A DNA stretch of 18,125 bases, from contig WRKE01000305.1 of assembly GCA_009778235.1 (NCBI GenBank), positions 1-18,125 of the forward strand, in the 5' to 3' direction. This DNA comes from Pseudomonadota bacterium (GTDB lineage Bacteria; Desulfobacterota; Desulfobulbia; Desulfobulbales; Desulfobulbaceae). The position numbers were made by a program, and so were the translations under genes. Below are positions 1-8,280 of the stretch, one piece after another. Each line of letters opens with the position of its first letter. The stretch's first letter is position 1. A model generated the notes under the pieces. The model searched no databases, was not told the DNA's origin, and saw only the letters and a list, made by a program, of their open reading frames with translations.

Positions 1-2325
1 GATCCGGAATTGCACAAGTGGACGCTCGACAGTCTGCCCATCCTGCCCGAATCGTTTCCCCTGACGGTGCTGCCCGAGACCAAGGCCCAGTTCAATGCCC
101 TGACCAAGCTCATCCGCCGCAAGGATGTGGAGGTGATCGTCAACGGCTGCGATGCCGGCCGCGAGGGCGAGCTGATCTTCAAGTATATCCTCAAGCAGGC
201 GTTGAACAGTTCGGTGGAGAGCAAGCGGATCAAGCGGTTGTGGCTGCGATCCATGACCTTGGAAGCCATCCGCGACGGCTTGGCCCGTCTCCGGGATGAC
301 AGCGAGATGCGGCCCTTGGAGGACACGGCCCTGTGCCGCTCCGAGGCCGACTGGCTGATCGGCATCAACGCCACCCGGGCCCTGACCTGCTACAATTCCC
401 GGTTCGGCGGTTTCCGCAAGACCCCCTGCGGCCGGGTGCAGACCCCGACCCTGTCTCTGTTGGTCAAGCGGGAGATCCAGCGGCGCGAGTTCGTGCCCCA
501 AACCTATTGGGAGCTGCATGGCATCTTTGCTTGCGGCGCGGTCGCCTACGAAGGGGTTTGGATCGATCCCGATTTTGCCAAGGACGACGAGCAGAACCAG
601 GGCCGCCGCAACCGCATCTGGGACGAGGAACGGGCCAAGGCCATTGTCCATAGCTGCACCGGCCAGCCGGCCACAGTGGAGGAGACGAGCAAAAAGTCGA
701 CCAAGGGGGCGCCGCCGCTCTACGACCTCACCCTGTTGCAGCGCGAGGCCAACAGCCGCTTCGGCTTTTCCGCCAAAAACACCCTTGCCCTGGCCCAGTC
801 GCTTTATGAGCGGCACAAGCTGATCACCTATCCCCGGACCGACAGCCGCTGTCTGCCCGAAGATTATCTGGCCACCACCGAGAAGGTGCTCATCCGGCAG
901 CAGGAGTGGCTTTTCGGCCGGTTCGCCGCAGAGGCCTTGGCCAAGAAATACCTGAAACCGGACAAACGGATCTTCAACAATAAAAAGATCTCGGATCACT
1001 TTGCCATCATTCCCACCACCGGCCTGCCCAAAACCCTGTCCGAACCTGAACAGAAGATCTACCAGATGATCGTGCAGCGGTTTCTGGCGGTTTTCTTCCC
1101 GCCGGCGGTCTATCACAACACCAGACGGCTCTCTTTGGTTGCGGGCGAGGCTTTCCTCACCGAGGGCAAGATCCTGATGGAGCCGGGCTGGCGGGCCATT
1201 TACGGGGCGAGCAGCGAAGAAGAGGGCGACAAGGAATTGCAGGCCCTGCCGGCCAACACCGAGGTCCGCTGCGGAGAAATCGACCGGCAGGAGCACCAGA
1301 CCAAGCCGCCTCCCCGGTTCACCGAGGCCACCCTGCTCTCGGCCATGGAAAACTCGGGCAAGCTGATCGACGACGAGGAGTTGGCCGAGGCCATGAAGGA
1401 GCGGGGCTTGGGCACCCCGGCCACCAGGGCGGCGATCATCGAGAAGCTGATCAACGAGAAATATATTATCCGCGAGCAGCGGGAGCTTGAGCCCACCGGC
1501 AAGGCCTTCGAACTGCTGAGCCTGCTGGAGGCCAGGCAGATCGATGTCCTGGCCTCGCCCGAATTAACCGGCGAATGGGAGTACAAGCTCAATCAGATCT
1601 TGAGAGGCACCATGACCCGGGCGCAGTTCATGCGTGAAATCCGGGCCATGACCGGAACCATCGTCAACAAGGTCAAGCAGGAAGGCGATGGGGCGCGGAA
1701 GCAGGCCGCGTTTTCCCCGGTCAATGGGGTCAGCTTTTGCGAGACCGCATCGGCCTACGAGTCCGAAGACAAGGCCCTGATCATCCGCAAGGTGCTGGGC
1801 GGCCGGGTGATGACCGAGGAGGAGATCATCGCCCTGATCAAGGGTGAAACCGTGGGGCCGTTTTCCGATTTCCGCTCGAAAAAAGGCAAGCCCTTTACCG
1901 CTTCGGTGCATCTTGTTCAGTCCAAAATCGAGTTTATTTTCGCCGACTCCGGGGAATTCGATCTCGATGAAATCCGTAGCCAGGAACCGCTGGGCCAATC
2001 GCCCGTCGACCGGACCAAGGTGTTCGAGACCCCGGTGGGTTTTTTGTCGGAGTCGGCCTTGGCGGGCGACCAGAAAAACGGTTTGCGGATCTCGAAGATC
2101 ATCCTTGGCCGTCGGTTGGACCGGGAGCACGTGTGCCAACTGTTGGCCACCGGCCGCACCGGGTTGATCAACGGCTTCATTTCCAAGAAGAAAAAACCGT
2201 TTGACGCCTTCTTGCTCCTTGATGCCAAGGGTAAGCTGAGTTTTGAATTTCCTCCCCGGGAAAAGAAGGGGCGGGCCAAGAGTGCCGAAAAGGACTCCTC
2301 TCCGCCAAAAGTCCGGGAGGATTGA
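1..2325 (+). CDS. topB: DNA topoisomerase III, 5'-truncated by the window edge
   Basis: Type IA topoisomerase that cuts one DNA strand through a tyrosine and passes another through, acting on recombination and replication intermediates. The reading frame is open from base 1, and the first residues (DPELHKW) match the interior of the Toprim domain, so roughly the first 45-50 residues, including the usual start, lie outside the window. The Toprim acidic motif DAGREGEL is at 151-174 in the form usual for the plasmid/Bacillus-type TopB. The active-site tyrosine is in ITYPRTDSR, with its codon at 829-831. The C-terminus lacks zinc fingers. It carries two copies of a short repeat (about 1768-1941 and 2077-2250, each with a GR-x-L/M...FxSKKxKPF core) resembling the topoisomerase C-terminal repeat family, followed by a Lys-rich tail. 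It is the first visible gene of a run of closely spaced plus-strand genes. Identity is secure; the repeat assignment is from memory of the family. Confidence 0.95.
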   Translation, partial: DPELHKWTLDSLPILPESFPLTVLPETKAQFNALTKLIRRKDVEVIVNGCDAGREGELIFKYILKQALNSSVESKRIKRLWLRSMTLEAIRDGLARLRDDSEMRPLEDTALCRSEADWLIGINATRALTCYNSRFGGFRKTPCGRVQTPTLSLLVKREIQRREFVPQTYWELHGIFACGAVAYEGVWIDPDFAKDDEQNQGRRNRIWDEERAKAIVHSCTGQPATVEETSKKSTKGAPPLYDLTLLQREANSRFGFSAKNTLALAQSLYERHKLITYPRTDSRCLPEDYLATTEKVLIRQQEWLFGRFAAEALAKKYLKPDKRIFNNKKISDHFAIIPTTGLPKTLSEPEQKIYQMIVQRFLAVFFPPAVYHNTRRLSLVAGEAFLTEGKILMEPGWRAIYGASSEEEGDKELQALPANTEVRCGEIDRQEHQTKPPPRFTEATLLSAMENSGKLIDDEELAEAMKERGLGTPATRAAIIEKLINEKYIIREQRELEPTGKAFELLSLLEARQIDVLASPELTGEWEYKLNQILRGTMTRAQFMREIRAMTGTIVNKVKQEGDGARKQAAFSPVNGVSFCETASAYESEDKALIIRKVLGGRVMTEEEIIALIKGETVGPFSDFRSKKGKPFTASVHLVQSKIEFIFADSGEFDLDEIRSQEPLGQSPVDRTKVFETPVGFLSESALAGDQKNGLRISKIILGRRLDREHVCQLLATGRTGLINGFISKKKKPFDAFLLLDAKGKLSFEFPPREKKGRAKSAEKDSSPPKVRED

Positions 2326-2333
2326 TCGTTGAC

Positions 2334-2363
2334 AAGGTGCCGCACCTTCGGGCCCTCCGCCCG
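2334..2363 (+). other. Two tandem GC-rich hairpins between topB and rsfS
   Basis: Directly seen: AAGGTG-CCG-CACCTT (2334-2348, six perfect pairs) abuts CGGGC-CCTCC-GCCCG (2349-2363, five perfect pairs). No T-run follows either stem, so they do not look like an intrinsic terminator. They may protect or process the message, or lower read-through into rsfS. A TTGACA at 2329-2334 has no -10 partner at normal spacing. Confidence 0.45.
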
Positions 2364-2386
2364 GATGTGCAGCCAGCAGGGAAATC

Positions 2387-2785
2387 ATGCGACATTTAAA
2401 GAAAGAATACGCGGCAAGAGAAGGAAAGGAACTGGCGGCGATCTGTGCCCGCATCGCTTCGGCCACCAAGGCCGAAGAGCTGGTGGTGCTGGATGTGAGC
2501 GGCCTGGCCTCCTTTACCGATTATTTCGTCATCATGAGCGGCCGGTCCACTCGGCATGTCCAGGGTCTGGCCGAGGCCATCGCCGGCGAGCTCCATGCCA
2601 AGCGGGTCAGCAGCAACCACAGCGAAGGCCTGCGTGAGGGACTGTGGGTCCTGCTCGACTTCGGCACGGTGGTGGCGCACATTTTTTATCATGAGAACAG
2701 GAAGTTTTATGATCTTGAGGGGTTATGGCACGATGCCCCCAAGCTCGATGTCGAGGCCTTGCTGGCCGGTGACCCGCACCCATAA
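2387..2785 (+). CDS. rsfS: Ribosome silencing factor RsfS
   Basis: This 132-residue protein is of the RsfS/DUF143 family. Family members bind ribosomal protein uL14 on the 50S subunit and block joining of the 30S subunit, which reduces translation in starvation or stationary phase. The family signature is clear: LVVLDVSGLASFTDYFVI followed by SGRSTRHVQGLAEAI, and later EGLREGLWVLLDFGTVVAHIF with the YDLEGLW element near the C-terminus. Length is typical (about 105-135 residues). The ATG at 2387 is preceded by CAGGGA at good distance. The stop is only 19 bp from gpmI. The rsfS-gpmI pairing is common in delta-proteobacterial genomes, usually with nadD just upstream; here topB takes that place, so nadD is not adjacent. 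Confidence 0.95.
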   Translation: MRHLKKEYAAREGKELAAICARIASATKAEELVVLDVSGLASFTDYFVIMSGRSTRHVQGLAEAIAGELHAKRVSSNHSEGLREGLWVLLDFGTVVAHIFYHENRKFYDLEGLWHDAPKLDVEALLAGDPHP

Positions 2786-2804
2786 CTCTGCCGAAAGAGG
2801 CATC

Positions 2805-4367
2805 ATGTCCGCATCTGCGCCCATTATTTTGACTATCCTTGACGGCTGGGGGGTCGGCCAACCGATCGACACCAACGCGGTGTTCGTGGCCGCCACCCCG
2901 AACATGGACCGGCTGAGCCGGGAATTTCCCACCACTACCCTCATTGCCCACAACGGGATGGTCGGCCTGCCGGAAGGCCAGATGGGCAACTCCGAGGTCG
3001 GCCACCTCAACATCGGTGCCGGCCGGATCGTCTACCAGGACTACACTCGCATCAACCGGGCCATCGATCGGGGCGAGTTTGCCCTCAATCCGGTCTTCAC
3101 CGACACCATGGACCGGGTGCTGCAGGCAGGCTCCCGGCTGCATCTGTGCGGCTTGGTGTCTGATGGCGGTGTCCACAGCCATCTCCGTCATCTGGTCGCC
3201 CTGATCGAACTGGCGGTGGCCAAAGGAGTCGAGGTGGTGGTCCACGCCTTCATGGACGGCCGGGACACGCCGCCCACCAGCGGTCTGGGATTCATGGAGG
3301 AACTGGTCGGGGCCATGGCCCGCATCGGCTGCGGCCGGGTGGGGACCATATCCGGACGGTACTGGGCCATGGACCGGGACAAGCGCTGGGACCGGGTGAA
3401 AAAGGCCTGGGACGCCATGGTTTGCGGGCAGGGACAGACGGCAACCGATCCGCTGACGTGCATTCGGGAGGCATACGGCCGGGACGAAACCGACGAGTTT
3501 ATCACCCCCACCGTACTGGTTGACGGCAACGGGACTGTGGGGAGGATCATGGACAACGACGCGGTGCTCTTTTTCAATTTCCGCGCCGACCGGGTACGCG
3601 AACTGTGCCATGCCTTCGGCGATGCGGATTTCAGCGGCTTTGCCCTTGAATGCCGGCCACAGTTGCTCGTCCTGGCCACCATGACCGAATATGAGGCCGA
3701 CTTCACCTTTCCCGTCGCTTTTCCGCCGGTCAGCCTGACCCGGATTCTGGGGGAGGAGGTCAGCCGGCACGGCCGGCGCCAGTTGCGGATCGCTGAAACC
3801 GAAAAGTATGCCCATGTGACCTATTTTTTCAATGGCGGCAACGAGGTTCCCTACGAGGGCGAAGACCGCATTCTGATCAATTCGCCCCGCGATGTCGCCA
3901 CCTATGACCTCAAGCCGCAAATGAGCGCGAATGAGGTGACCGACACCCTGCTGCGGGTTCTGGCCGAGAAGGAAGCGGCAGGCACGCCCTACGATCTGGT
4001 GGTGCTGAATTTCGCCAACGGCGACATGGTCGGCCACACCGGGGTGATGGCGGCGGCGGTGACCGCCTGCGAGACCGTTGATTGTTGTATTGGCCGGATC
4101 GAACGCTTTGTCCGGGAACGGGGCGGGATCATGCTGATCACCGCTGACCACGGCAATGCCGAGCAAATGGTTGACCCGGAGATCGGCGGCCCGTACACTG
4201 CCCACACCCTCAACCCGGTCCCCTTCATTCTGGTCGCGGACAGGTTCAAAAACGAACACAAAAAACTGCGGCCGGGCGGGGCGCTGCAGGATATTGCCCC
4301 CACCCTCCTGGACCTGATGGAACTGCCTCTTCCGGCCGAGATGGAAGGGAAGAGTTTACTGGTTTAA
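2805..4367 (+). CDS. gpmI: 2,3-bisphosphoglycerate-independent phosphoglycerate mutase
   Basis: Cytosolic glycolytic/gluconeogenic enzyme that interconverts 3- and 2-phosphoglycerate through a phosphoserine intermediate and two Mn2+ ions. It has 520 residues, close to the family's usual 510-515. Visible motifs: LTILDGWG with metal ligand D13; GNSEVGHLNIGAGR with the phosphorylated serine S63; HAFMDGRDTPP; GRYWAMDRDKRWDRV; NFRADRVREL with the substrate-binding arginines; AETEKYAHVTYFFNGG; NFANGDMVGHTG; ITADHGNAEQM; and HTLNPVPF with the late metal-ligand histidine. I chose the ATG at 2805 because it gives the canonical N-terminus and has AGAGG just upstream. The frame is open further upstream, but only as a shadow over rsfS. 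Intact, with no missing catalytic residue noticed. Confidence 0.97.
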   Translation: MSASAPIILTILDGWGVGQPIDTNAVFVAATPNMDRLSREFPTTTLIAHNGMVGLPEGQMGNSEVGHLNIGAGRIVYQDYTRINRAIDRGEFALNPVFTDTMDRVLQAGSRLHLCGLVSDGGVHSHLRHLVALIELAVAKGVEVVVHAFMDGRDTPPTSGLGFMEELVGAMARIGCGRVGTISGRYWAMDRDKRWDRVKKAWDAMVCGQGQTATDPLTCIREAYGRDETDEFITPTVLVDGNGTVGRIMDNDAVLFFNFRADRVRELCHAFGDADFSGFALECRPQLLVLATMTEYEADFTFPVAFPPVSLTRILGEEVSRHGRRQLRIAETEKYAHVTYFFNGGNEVPYEGEDRILINSPRDVATYDLKPQMSANEVTDTLLRVLAEKEAAGTPYDLVVLNFANGDMVGHTGVMAAAVTACETVDCCIGRIERFVRERGGIMLITADHGNAEQMVDPEIGGPYTAHTLNPVPFILVADRFKNEHKKLRPGGALQDIAPTLLDLMELPLPAEMEGKSLLV

Positions 4368-4389
4368 CGCCTTACGCAAAGGAACTACC

Positions 4390-5781
4390 ATGCGCTATAT
4401 CAGCACCCGGGGCGGCATTAAGCCCCTGCGTTTTCAGGATGCGGTGATGATGGGGCTGGCCCGGGACGGCGGCCTGCTCCTGCCCGAGACCCTGCCCACG
4501 GTGGCCGCCGGCACGCTCGACCGCTGGCAGCATCTGCCCTACCAATACCTGGCCAAAGAGATACTCTCGCTCTTTATCGACGATATCCCGGAGCACGACC
4601 TCGAAGACTTGATCGAACGGGCCTATGCCAGCTTTACCCATCCGCAGGTAACGCCGATGACCAAGCAGGGCGAGCTCTACATCCTGGAGCTCTTCCACGG
4701 CCCGACCCTGGCCTTCAAGGATGTGGCCCTCCAGTTGCTCGGCAACCTGTTCGAGTACGTGCTGGCGCGCACCGGCGGATTCATGAATATCCTCGGCGCT
4801 ACGTCGGGCGACACCGGCAGCGCTGCCATCGCCGGGGTACGCGGCAAGAACAACATCAACATCTTCATCCTCCATCCGCACGGCCGCACCAGTCCAATCC
4901 AGGCCCTGCAGATGACCACGGTGCTCGATCCCAATGTGTTCAACATCGCGGTGCGCGGCACCTTCGACGACGCCCAGGCCCTGGTCAAGGCCATCTTCAA
5001 CGATCTCGCCTTCCGGGACCGCTACCGGCTGGGGGCAGTCAACTCGATCAACTGGGCCCGGGTCCTGGCCCAGGTGGTCTATTATGTGTACGCCTATCTC
5101 AAGCTGCGCAAGCTGGGGCATGACAGCATCGATTTTTCCGTGCCCACCGGCAACTTCGGCGACATCTTCGCCGGCTATGTCGCCCGGACCCTACTGCCGC
5201 GCGACTGCATCCACCGCCTGATCCTGGCCACCAACGCCAACGATATCCTCACCCGGTTCGTGATTGCGGGCGACTATTCGCGCGGTCAGGTGCAGGCCAC
5301 CAGCAGTCCATCGATGGATATCCAGATCGCCTCGAATTTTGAACGGTATCTCTATTATTTGCGCGGAGAGGACGGATCTGCGGTCCAGCGGGACATGGAG
5401 GGCTTTGCCGCCACCGGCCGACTTGATCTTGGTGGATTCCGGCAGCGGGTGGCCGAGGATTTCCGCTCCTGTTCGGTCTCCGAGGAGGAAACCCTGGCGA
5501 CCATCGGCGCCTTTCACCGACAATATGGCTACCTGCTCGATCCGCACACCGCGGTCGGGGTCAAGGCGGCCCTTGAGCTCCGCGACCCGGCCCGGCCGGT
5601 GGTCTGTCTGGCAACCGCCCATCCAGCCAAATTCGGGGAAGCCGTCACCCGGGCCATCGGCAGCGAACCATCGCTGCCGCCCGCCCTGGCCGAACTGGAA
5701 AAGCGCGCGAGCCGCTGTGTTGTGCTGGATGCCGAGCTCGGCGCGATCAGGGACTTCGTCGCGGCCCATGGACTGCAATAG
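4390..5781 (+). CDS. thrC: Threonine synthase (PLP-dependent)
   Basis: Last step of threonine biosynthesis: O-phosphohomoserine plus water gives threonine and phosphate. The protein has 463 residues and is of the longer bacterial/fungal-type threonine synthase. It begins with the characteristic RYISTRGG N-terminus. The PLP-binding lysine is K110 in GPTLAFKDVALQ. The phosphate-binding loop is ATSGDTGSAAIAG. Further family motifs are GRTSPIQALQMTT, NIAVRGTFDDAQALVK, GAVNSINWARVLAQVVYY and FSVPTGNFGDIFAGY. The ATG at 4390 follows an AAAGGAA Shine-Dalgarno-like element, 22 bp after the gpmI stop, so co-transcription is likely. Intact. Nothing in the immediate neighbourhood belongs to threonine synthesis (no thrA or thrB), so its position probably reflects operon shuffling. 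Confidence 0.96.
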   Translation: MRYISTRGGIKPLRFQDAVMMGLARDGGLLLPETLPTVAAGTLDRWQHLPYQYLAKEILSLFIDDIPEHDLEDLIERAYASFTHPQVTPMTKQGELYILELFHGPTLAFKDVALQLLGNLFEYVLARTGGFMNILGATSGDTGSAAIAGVRGKNNINIFILHPHGRTSPIQALQMTTVLDPNVFNIAVRGTFDDAQALVKAIFNDLAFRDRYRLGAVNSINWARVLAQVVYYVYAYLKLRKLGHDSIDFSVPTGNFGDIFAGYVARTLLPRDCIHRLILATNANDILTRFVIAGDYSRGQVQATSSPSMDIQIASNFERYLYYLRGEDGSAVQRDMEGFAATGRLDLGGFRQRVAEDFRSCSVSEEETLATIGAFHRQYGYLLDPHTAVGVKAALELRDPARPVVCLATAHPAKFGEAVTRAIGSEPSLPPALAELEKRASRCVVLDAELGAIRDFVAAHGLQ

Positions 5782-5806
5782 CTCATTGGTGAAGGAGCAG
5801 AGCCCC

Positions 5807-6646
5807 TTGATTGACATGAACCGATACCGGGAGCAGGTCGAGGAAGCGGCCGCGTTTATCCAGAAACAGGTGACCGAGCCGCCCGAGGTGGTGATCCAGT
5901 TGGGGACCGGACTAGGCGAGTTGGCCAAGGCCATGGATGTGGACTGCTGCTGGCCATACGCCCAATTGCCCAATTTTCCCCATTCCACCGTGACCAGCCA
6001 CGACGGCAACCTGGTGATCGGCAACCTGGCCGGCCGGCGGGTCGCCATCCTGCAAGGGCGTTTCCACTGCTACGAGGGCTACACGGCGCGCGAGGTGGGC
6101 TTTCCCATCCGGACCCTGGCTCTGGTGGGGGTGCGCATCGCCATCATCACCAATGCCAGCGGCGGGCTTAATCCCGCTTTTCGCTCCGGCCAGATCATGG
6201 TGTTGGCCGACCATCTCAACCTGCTGGCCGACAATCCCCTGCGCGGTCCCAATGTCGATGCATGGGGCCCGCGTTTTCCCGACCTCTCGACCCCCTATGA
6301 TCCCCAACTGCGCCAGTTGGTGCACGACCTGGCGCATCGGCTGGGGTTTGGCGAGGTGGTCAGCGGGACCTATGCCTGCATCCCCGGCCCCAGCTTGGAA
6401 ACGCCCGCCGAAACCCGTTATTTACGGATAATCGGCGCTGACGCCGTGGGCATGTCGTCGGTGCCCGAAATCCTGGTGGCCCGGCATGCGGGCATGCGGG
6501 TGCTGGGCCTGTCGGTGGTGGCCAATGTCAATGATCCCGATCATTTTCAGCCGATCCTGCTCGACGACATTATTGCCGCAGCCCGCCGGGCCGAGCCGCG
6601 CCTGCAACAGTTGATCATGCAAACTATGGCGGAGCTGACCCCATGA
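5807..6646 (+). CDS. Trimeric-type purine nucleoside phosphorylase (possibly methylthioinosine-active)
   Basis: Phosphorolysis of purine ribonucleosides to free base plus (deoxy)ribose-1-phosphate. The fold and motifs are those of the trimeric PNP/MTAP family: QLGTGLGEL near the N-terminus, LQGRFHCYEGY (phosphate site), ITNASGGLN, GPSLETPAETR and GADAVGMSSVPE. Numbering from the TTG start, E198 and N240 match the Glu and Asn that read the 6-oxopurine in human PNP, so inosine/guanosine-type bases are expected rather than adenine. Start choice: AAGGAG at 5792-5797 is 9 nt from the TTG at 5807 (279 residues), but 18 nt from the ATG at 5816 (276 residues), so I prefer TTG with moderate confidence. 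It overlaps mtaD by 4 bp, which suggests the two proteins share one pathway. The substrate is inference. Confidence 0.88.
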   Translation: MIDMNRYREQVEEAAAFIQKQVTEPPEVVIQLGTGLGELAKAMDVDCCWPYAQLPNFPHSTVTSHDGNLVIGNLAGRRVAILQGRFHCYEGYTAREVGFPIRTLALVGVRIAIITNASGGLNPAFRSGQIMVLADHLNLLADNPLRGPNVDAWGPRFPDLSTPYDPQLRQLVHDLAHRLGFGEVVSGTYACIPGPSLETPAETRYLRIIGADAVGMSSVPEILVARHAGMRVLGLSVVANVNDPDHFQPILLDDIIAAARRAEPRLQQLIMQTMAELTP

Positions 6647-7974
6647 ATACAATCGCGGCTGACCTCATCCTCACCGGGCGGTATCTGCTGACCATGGACC
6701 AGAGCCGGCCGCTCATCGAAAACGGCGGCGTGGCCATCGGCGGCGACACCATCCTGGCGGTGGACCGCGCTGACCAATTGCTGGCCCGTTTCCCGGGAGC
6801 ACGGGTCATCGCCGAGGAGCACGGGCTGATCATGCCCGGCCTGGTGAATGTCCACACCCACGCGGCCATGTCTCTGTTCCGGGGGCTGGCCGACGACCTG
6901 CCCCTGATGCGGTGGCTGAACGATTACATCTTCCCGGTGGAGGCCACTTTGACCGACGAGGTCGTGCACCTGGGGACTCTGCTGTCGATCTGCGAGATGA
7001 TCAAGTCCGGGACCACCTCGTTTTGCGACATGTATCTGTTTGCCGGAGACGTGGCCAGGGCCGCCGAGGAGGCAGGGATCCGGGCCTGGGTCGGCGAGGT
7101 GCTCTACGATTTTCCCTCGCCCAATTACGGCGCCCTGGAAAACGGCTTTGCCTATACCAGGGACCTGTTGGCTAGGTATCGGCACCATCCGCTGATCACC
7201 GCCACTGTGGGTCCGCATTCGGTCTACACCTGCTCGCCTGAGCTGCTGACCCGACTGGGCGCCATGGCCGCGGATGAGGAGGCGCTGTATGTGATTCATC
7301 TCAGTGAAAACGAAGAGGAGGTGCGCACCTGCCGCGAACGCTACGGCCGCACCCCGGTGGATCATCTTGAAGCCCTCGGCCTGCTCGGGCCGCGGGTGGT
7401 GGCCGGCCACTGCGTCGTGCTCACGGAGGGAGAGATCGCCCTTCTGGCCGAGCGGGGCGTTAAGGTGGCCCATTGTCCAGAGTCGAACTTAAAACTGGCT
7501 TCCGGCATCGCTCCGGTGGTGCAGATGCTGGCGGCGGGGATCTGCGTGGGGCTGGGCACCGACGGCAGCGGTTCCAACAACGATGTCGACCTGTTTGGCG
7601 AGATGAACACCGCGGCCAAGATCCATAAGGTCGACCGGATGGATCCCACGGTGATGAACGCTGAAATCACCTTGCATGCCGCCACCCTGGGCGGGGCCGG
7701 GGTGCTGGGGGCCAGCGGCCTGATCGGCAGCATCGAGCCGGGAAAAAAGGCCGACTGCATTGTCCTTGACCTTGATCAGCCGCACCTGACCCCCCTCTAC
7801 AATCCGGCGTCCCATCTGGTGTATGCCGCCCGGGGCAGCGATGTGATCCATTCGGTGATCAACGGTCGCCTGGTGATGCGAAACCGCCAACTGCTCACCT
7901 TGGATGAGTCGGCCATCCTGGCCCGCGCCGCCGAACTCGGGGCTGGGTTCCGCTCGCGCCGCGATGGCGGTTGA
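6643..7974 (+). CDS. mtaD: 5-methylthioadenosine/S-adenosylhomocysteine deaminase
   Basis: Amidohydrolase-superfamily deaminase. Characterised relatives convert MTA, SAH or adenosine to the corresponding inosine derivative plus ammonia using one divalent metal. Visible metal and catalytic residues: VNVHTHAAMS (H71, H73), FPVEATL (E100), VIHLSENEEE (H219, E222), VVAGHCVVL (H256) and LGTDGSGSNNDVD (D307). Its 443 residues are typical of the family, with N- and C-terminal beta-sandwich strands around the barrel and the usual SIEPGKKADCIVLDL segment near the end. The ATG overlaps the phosphorylase stop as ATGA, and the GGAG that serves it lies inside the upstream gene, so translation is probably coupled. 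Together the pair could take MTA to methylthioinosine and then to hypoxanthine plus methylthioribose-1-phosphate, or handle SAH/adenosine. The annotation rests on family resemblance and does not settle which substrate is physiological. Confidence 0.92.
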   Translation: MNTIAADLILTGRYLLTMDQSRPLIENGGVAIGGDTILAVDRADQLLARFPGARVIAEEHGLIMPGLVNVHTHAAMSLFRGLADDLPLMRWLNDYIFPVEATLTDEVVHLGTLLSICEMIKSGTTSFCDMYLFAGDVARAAEEAGIRAWVGEVLYDFPSPNYGALENGFAYTRDLLARYRHHPLITATVGPHSVYTCSPELLTRLGAMAADEEALYVIHLSENEEEVRTCRERYGRTPVDHLEALGLLGPRVVAGHCVVLTEGEIALLAERGVKVAHCPESNLKLASGIAPVVQMLAAGICVGLGTDGSGSNNDVDLFGEMNTAAKIHKVDRMDPTVMNAEITLHAATLGGAGVLGASGLIGSIEPGKKADCIVLDLDQPHLTPLYNPASHLVYAARGSDVIHSVINGRLVMRNRQLLTLDESAILARAAELGAGFRSRRDGG

Positions 7975-8000
7975 CAGGGAATTGGCCGCAATGCTATTGT
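7971..8000 (+). promoter_or_regulatory. Sigma70-type promoter for the tatA pair
   Basis: TTGACA (7971-7976, perfect -35) is followed after 18 nt by TATTGT (7995-8000), which is preceded by TG one base upstream (7992-7993), an extended -10. The -35 box overlaps the mtaD stop codon, so the tat genes can be transcribed independently of the long upstream operon. The untranslated leader to the first tatA would be about 38 nt. Confidence 0.65.
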
Positions 8001-8044
8001 CTAATCTTTCACTCTTCTTTGTTTATTTTCCATGAGGTGGTGTC

Positions 8045-8230
8045 ATGTTCGGAATTGGAATGCCTGAGTTGATCGTTATCCTGGTGATAGTGGTCATTGT
8101 CTTCGGGGCCGGCAAGCTGCCGGAGATCGGTGGCGGCTTCGGCAAGGCCATCCGCAACTTCAAAGACGCGGTTAAAAAGGATGACCCCAAAGAGTTGGGC
8201 AAGGACCAGGATGAAAACAAAAAAACCTGA
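8045..8230 (+). CDS. tatA: Sec-independent translocase subunit TatA/TatE, first copy
   Basis: Membrane subunit of the twin-arginine translocation system, which exports folded proteins carrying RR signal peptides. The 61-residue protein has the standard TatA layout: a short periplasmic start, one membrane span (PELIVILVIVVIVFGAGKLPE), the FGxGKLPE hinge, an amphipathic helix (IGGGFGKAIRNFKDAVKK) and a charged tail. AGGTGG lies upstream of the ATG. It has its own promoter (7971-8000) and is followed 50 bp later by a second TatA-like gene. TatC is not in this window. TatA and TatB are hard to separate by eye, but the short tail argues for TatA/E. Confidence 0.93.
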   Translation: MFGIGMPELIVILVIVVIVFGAGKLPEIGGGFGKAIRNFKDAVKKDDPKELGKDQDENKKT

Positions 8231-8280
8231 TCCTTCCCTCCTCTTGCCGCCCTCTTTCCTTCATCCCTACCGGTGCTGCC

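Noticed and set aside
2329..2357. Promoter for rsfS from TTGACA at 2329
   Set aside because: The 16-19 base downstream window is GC-rich with no -10-like hexamer, and it falls inside the hairpins.
2607..4259. 550-codon open frame on the minus strand
   Set aside because: It lies fully antisense to gpmI, whose every motif is present. The translation is rich in His/Gly/Asp as expected from a shadow of high-GC codons, and it has no ribosome-binding site.
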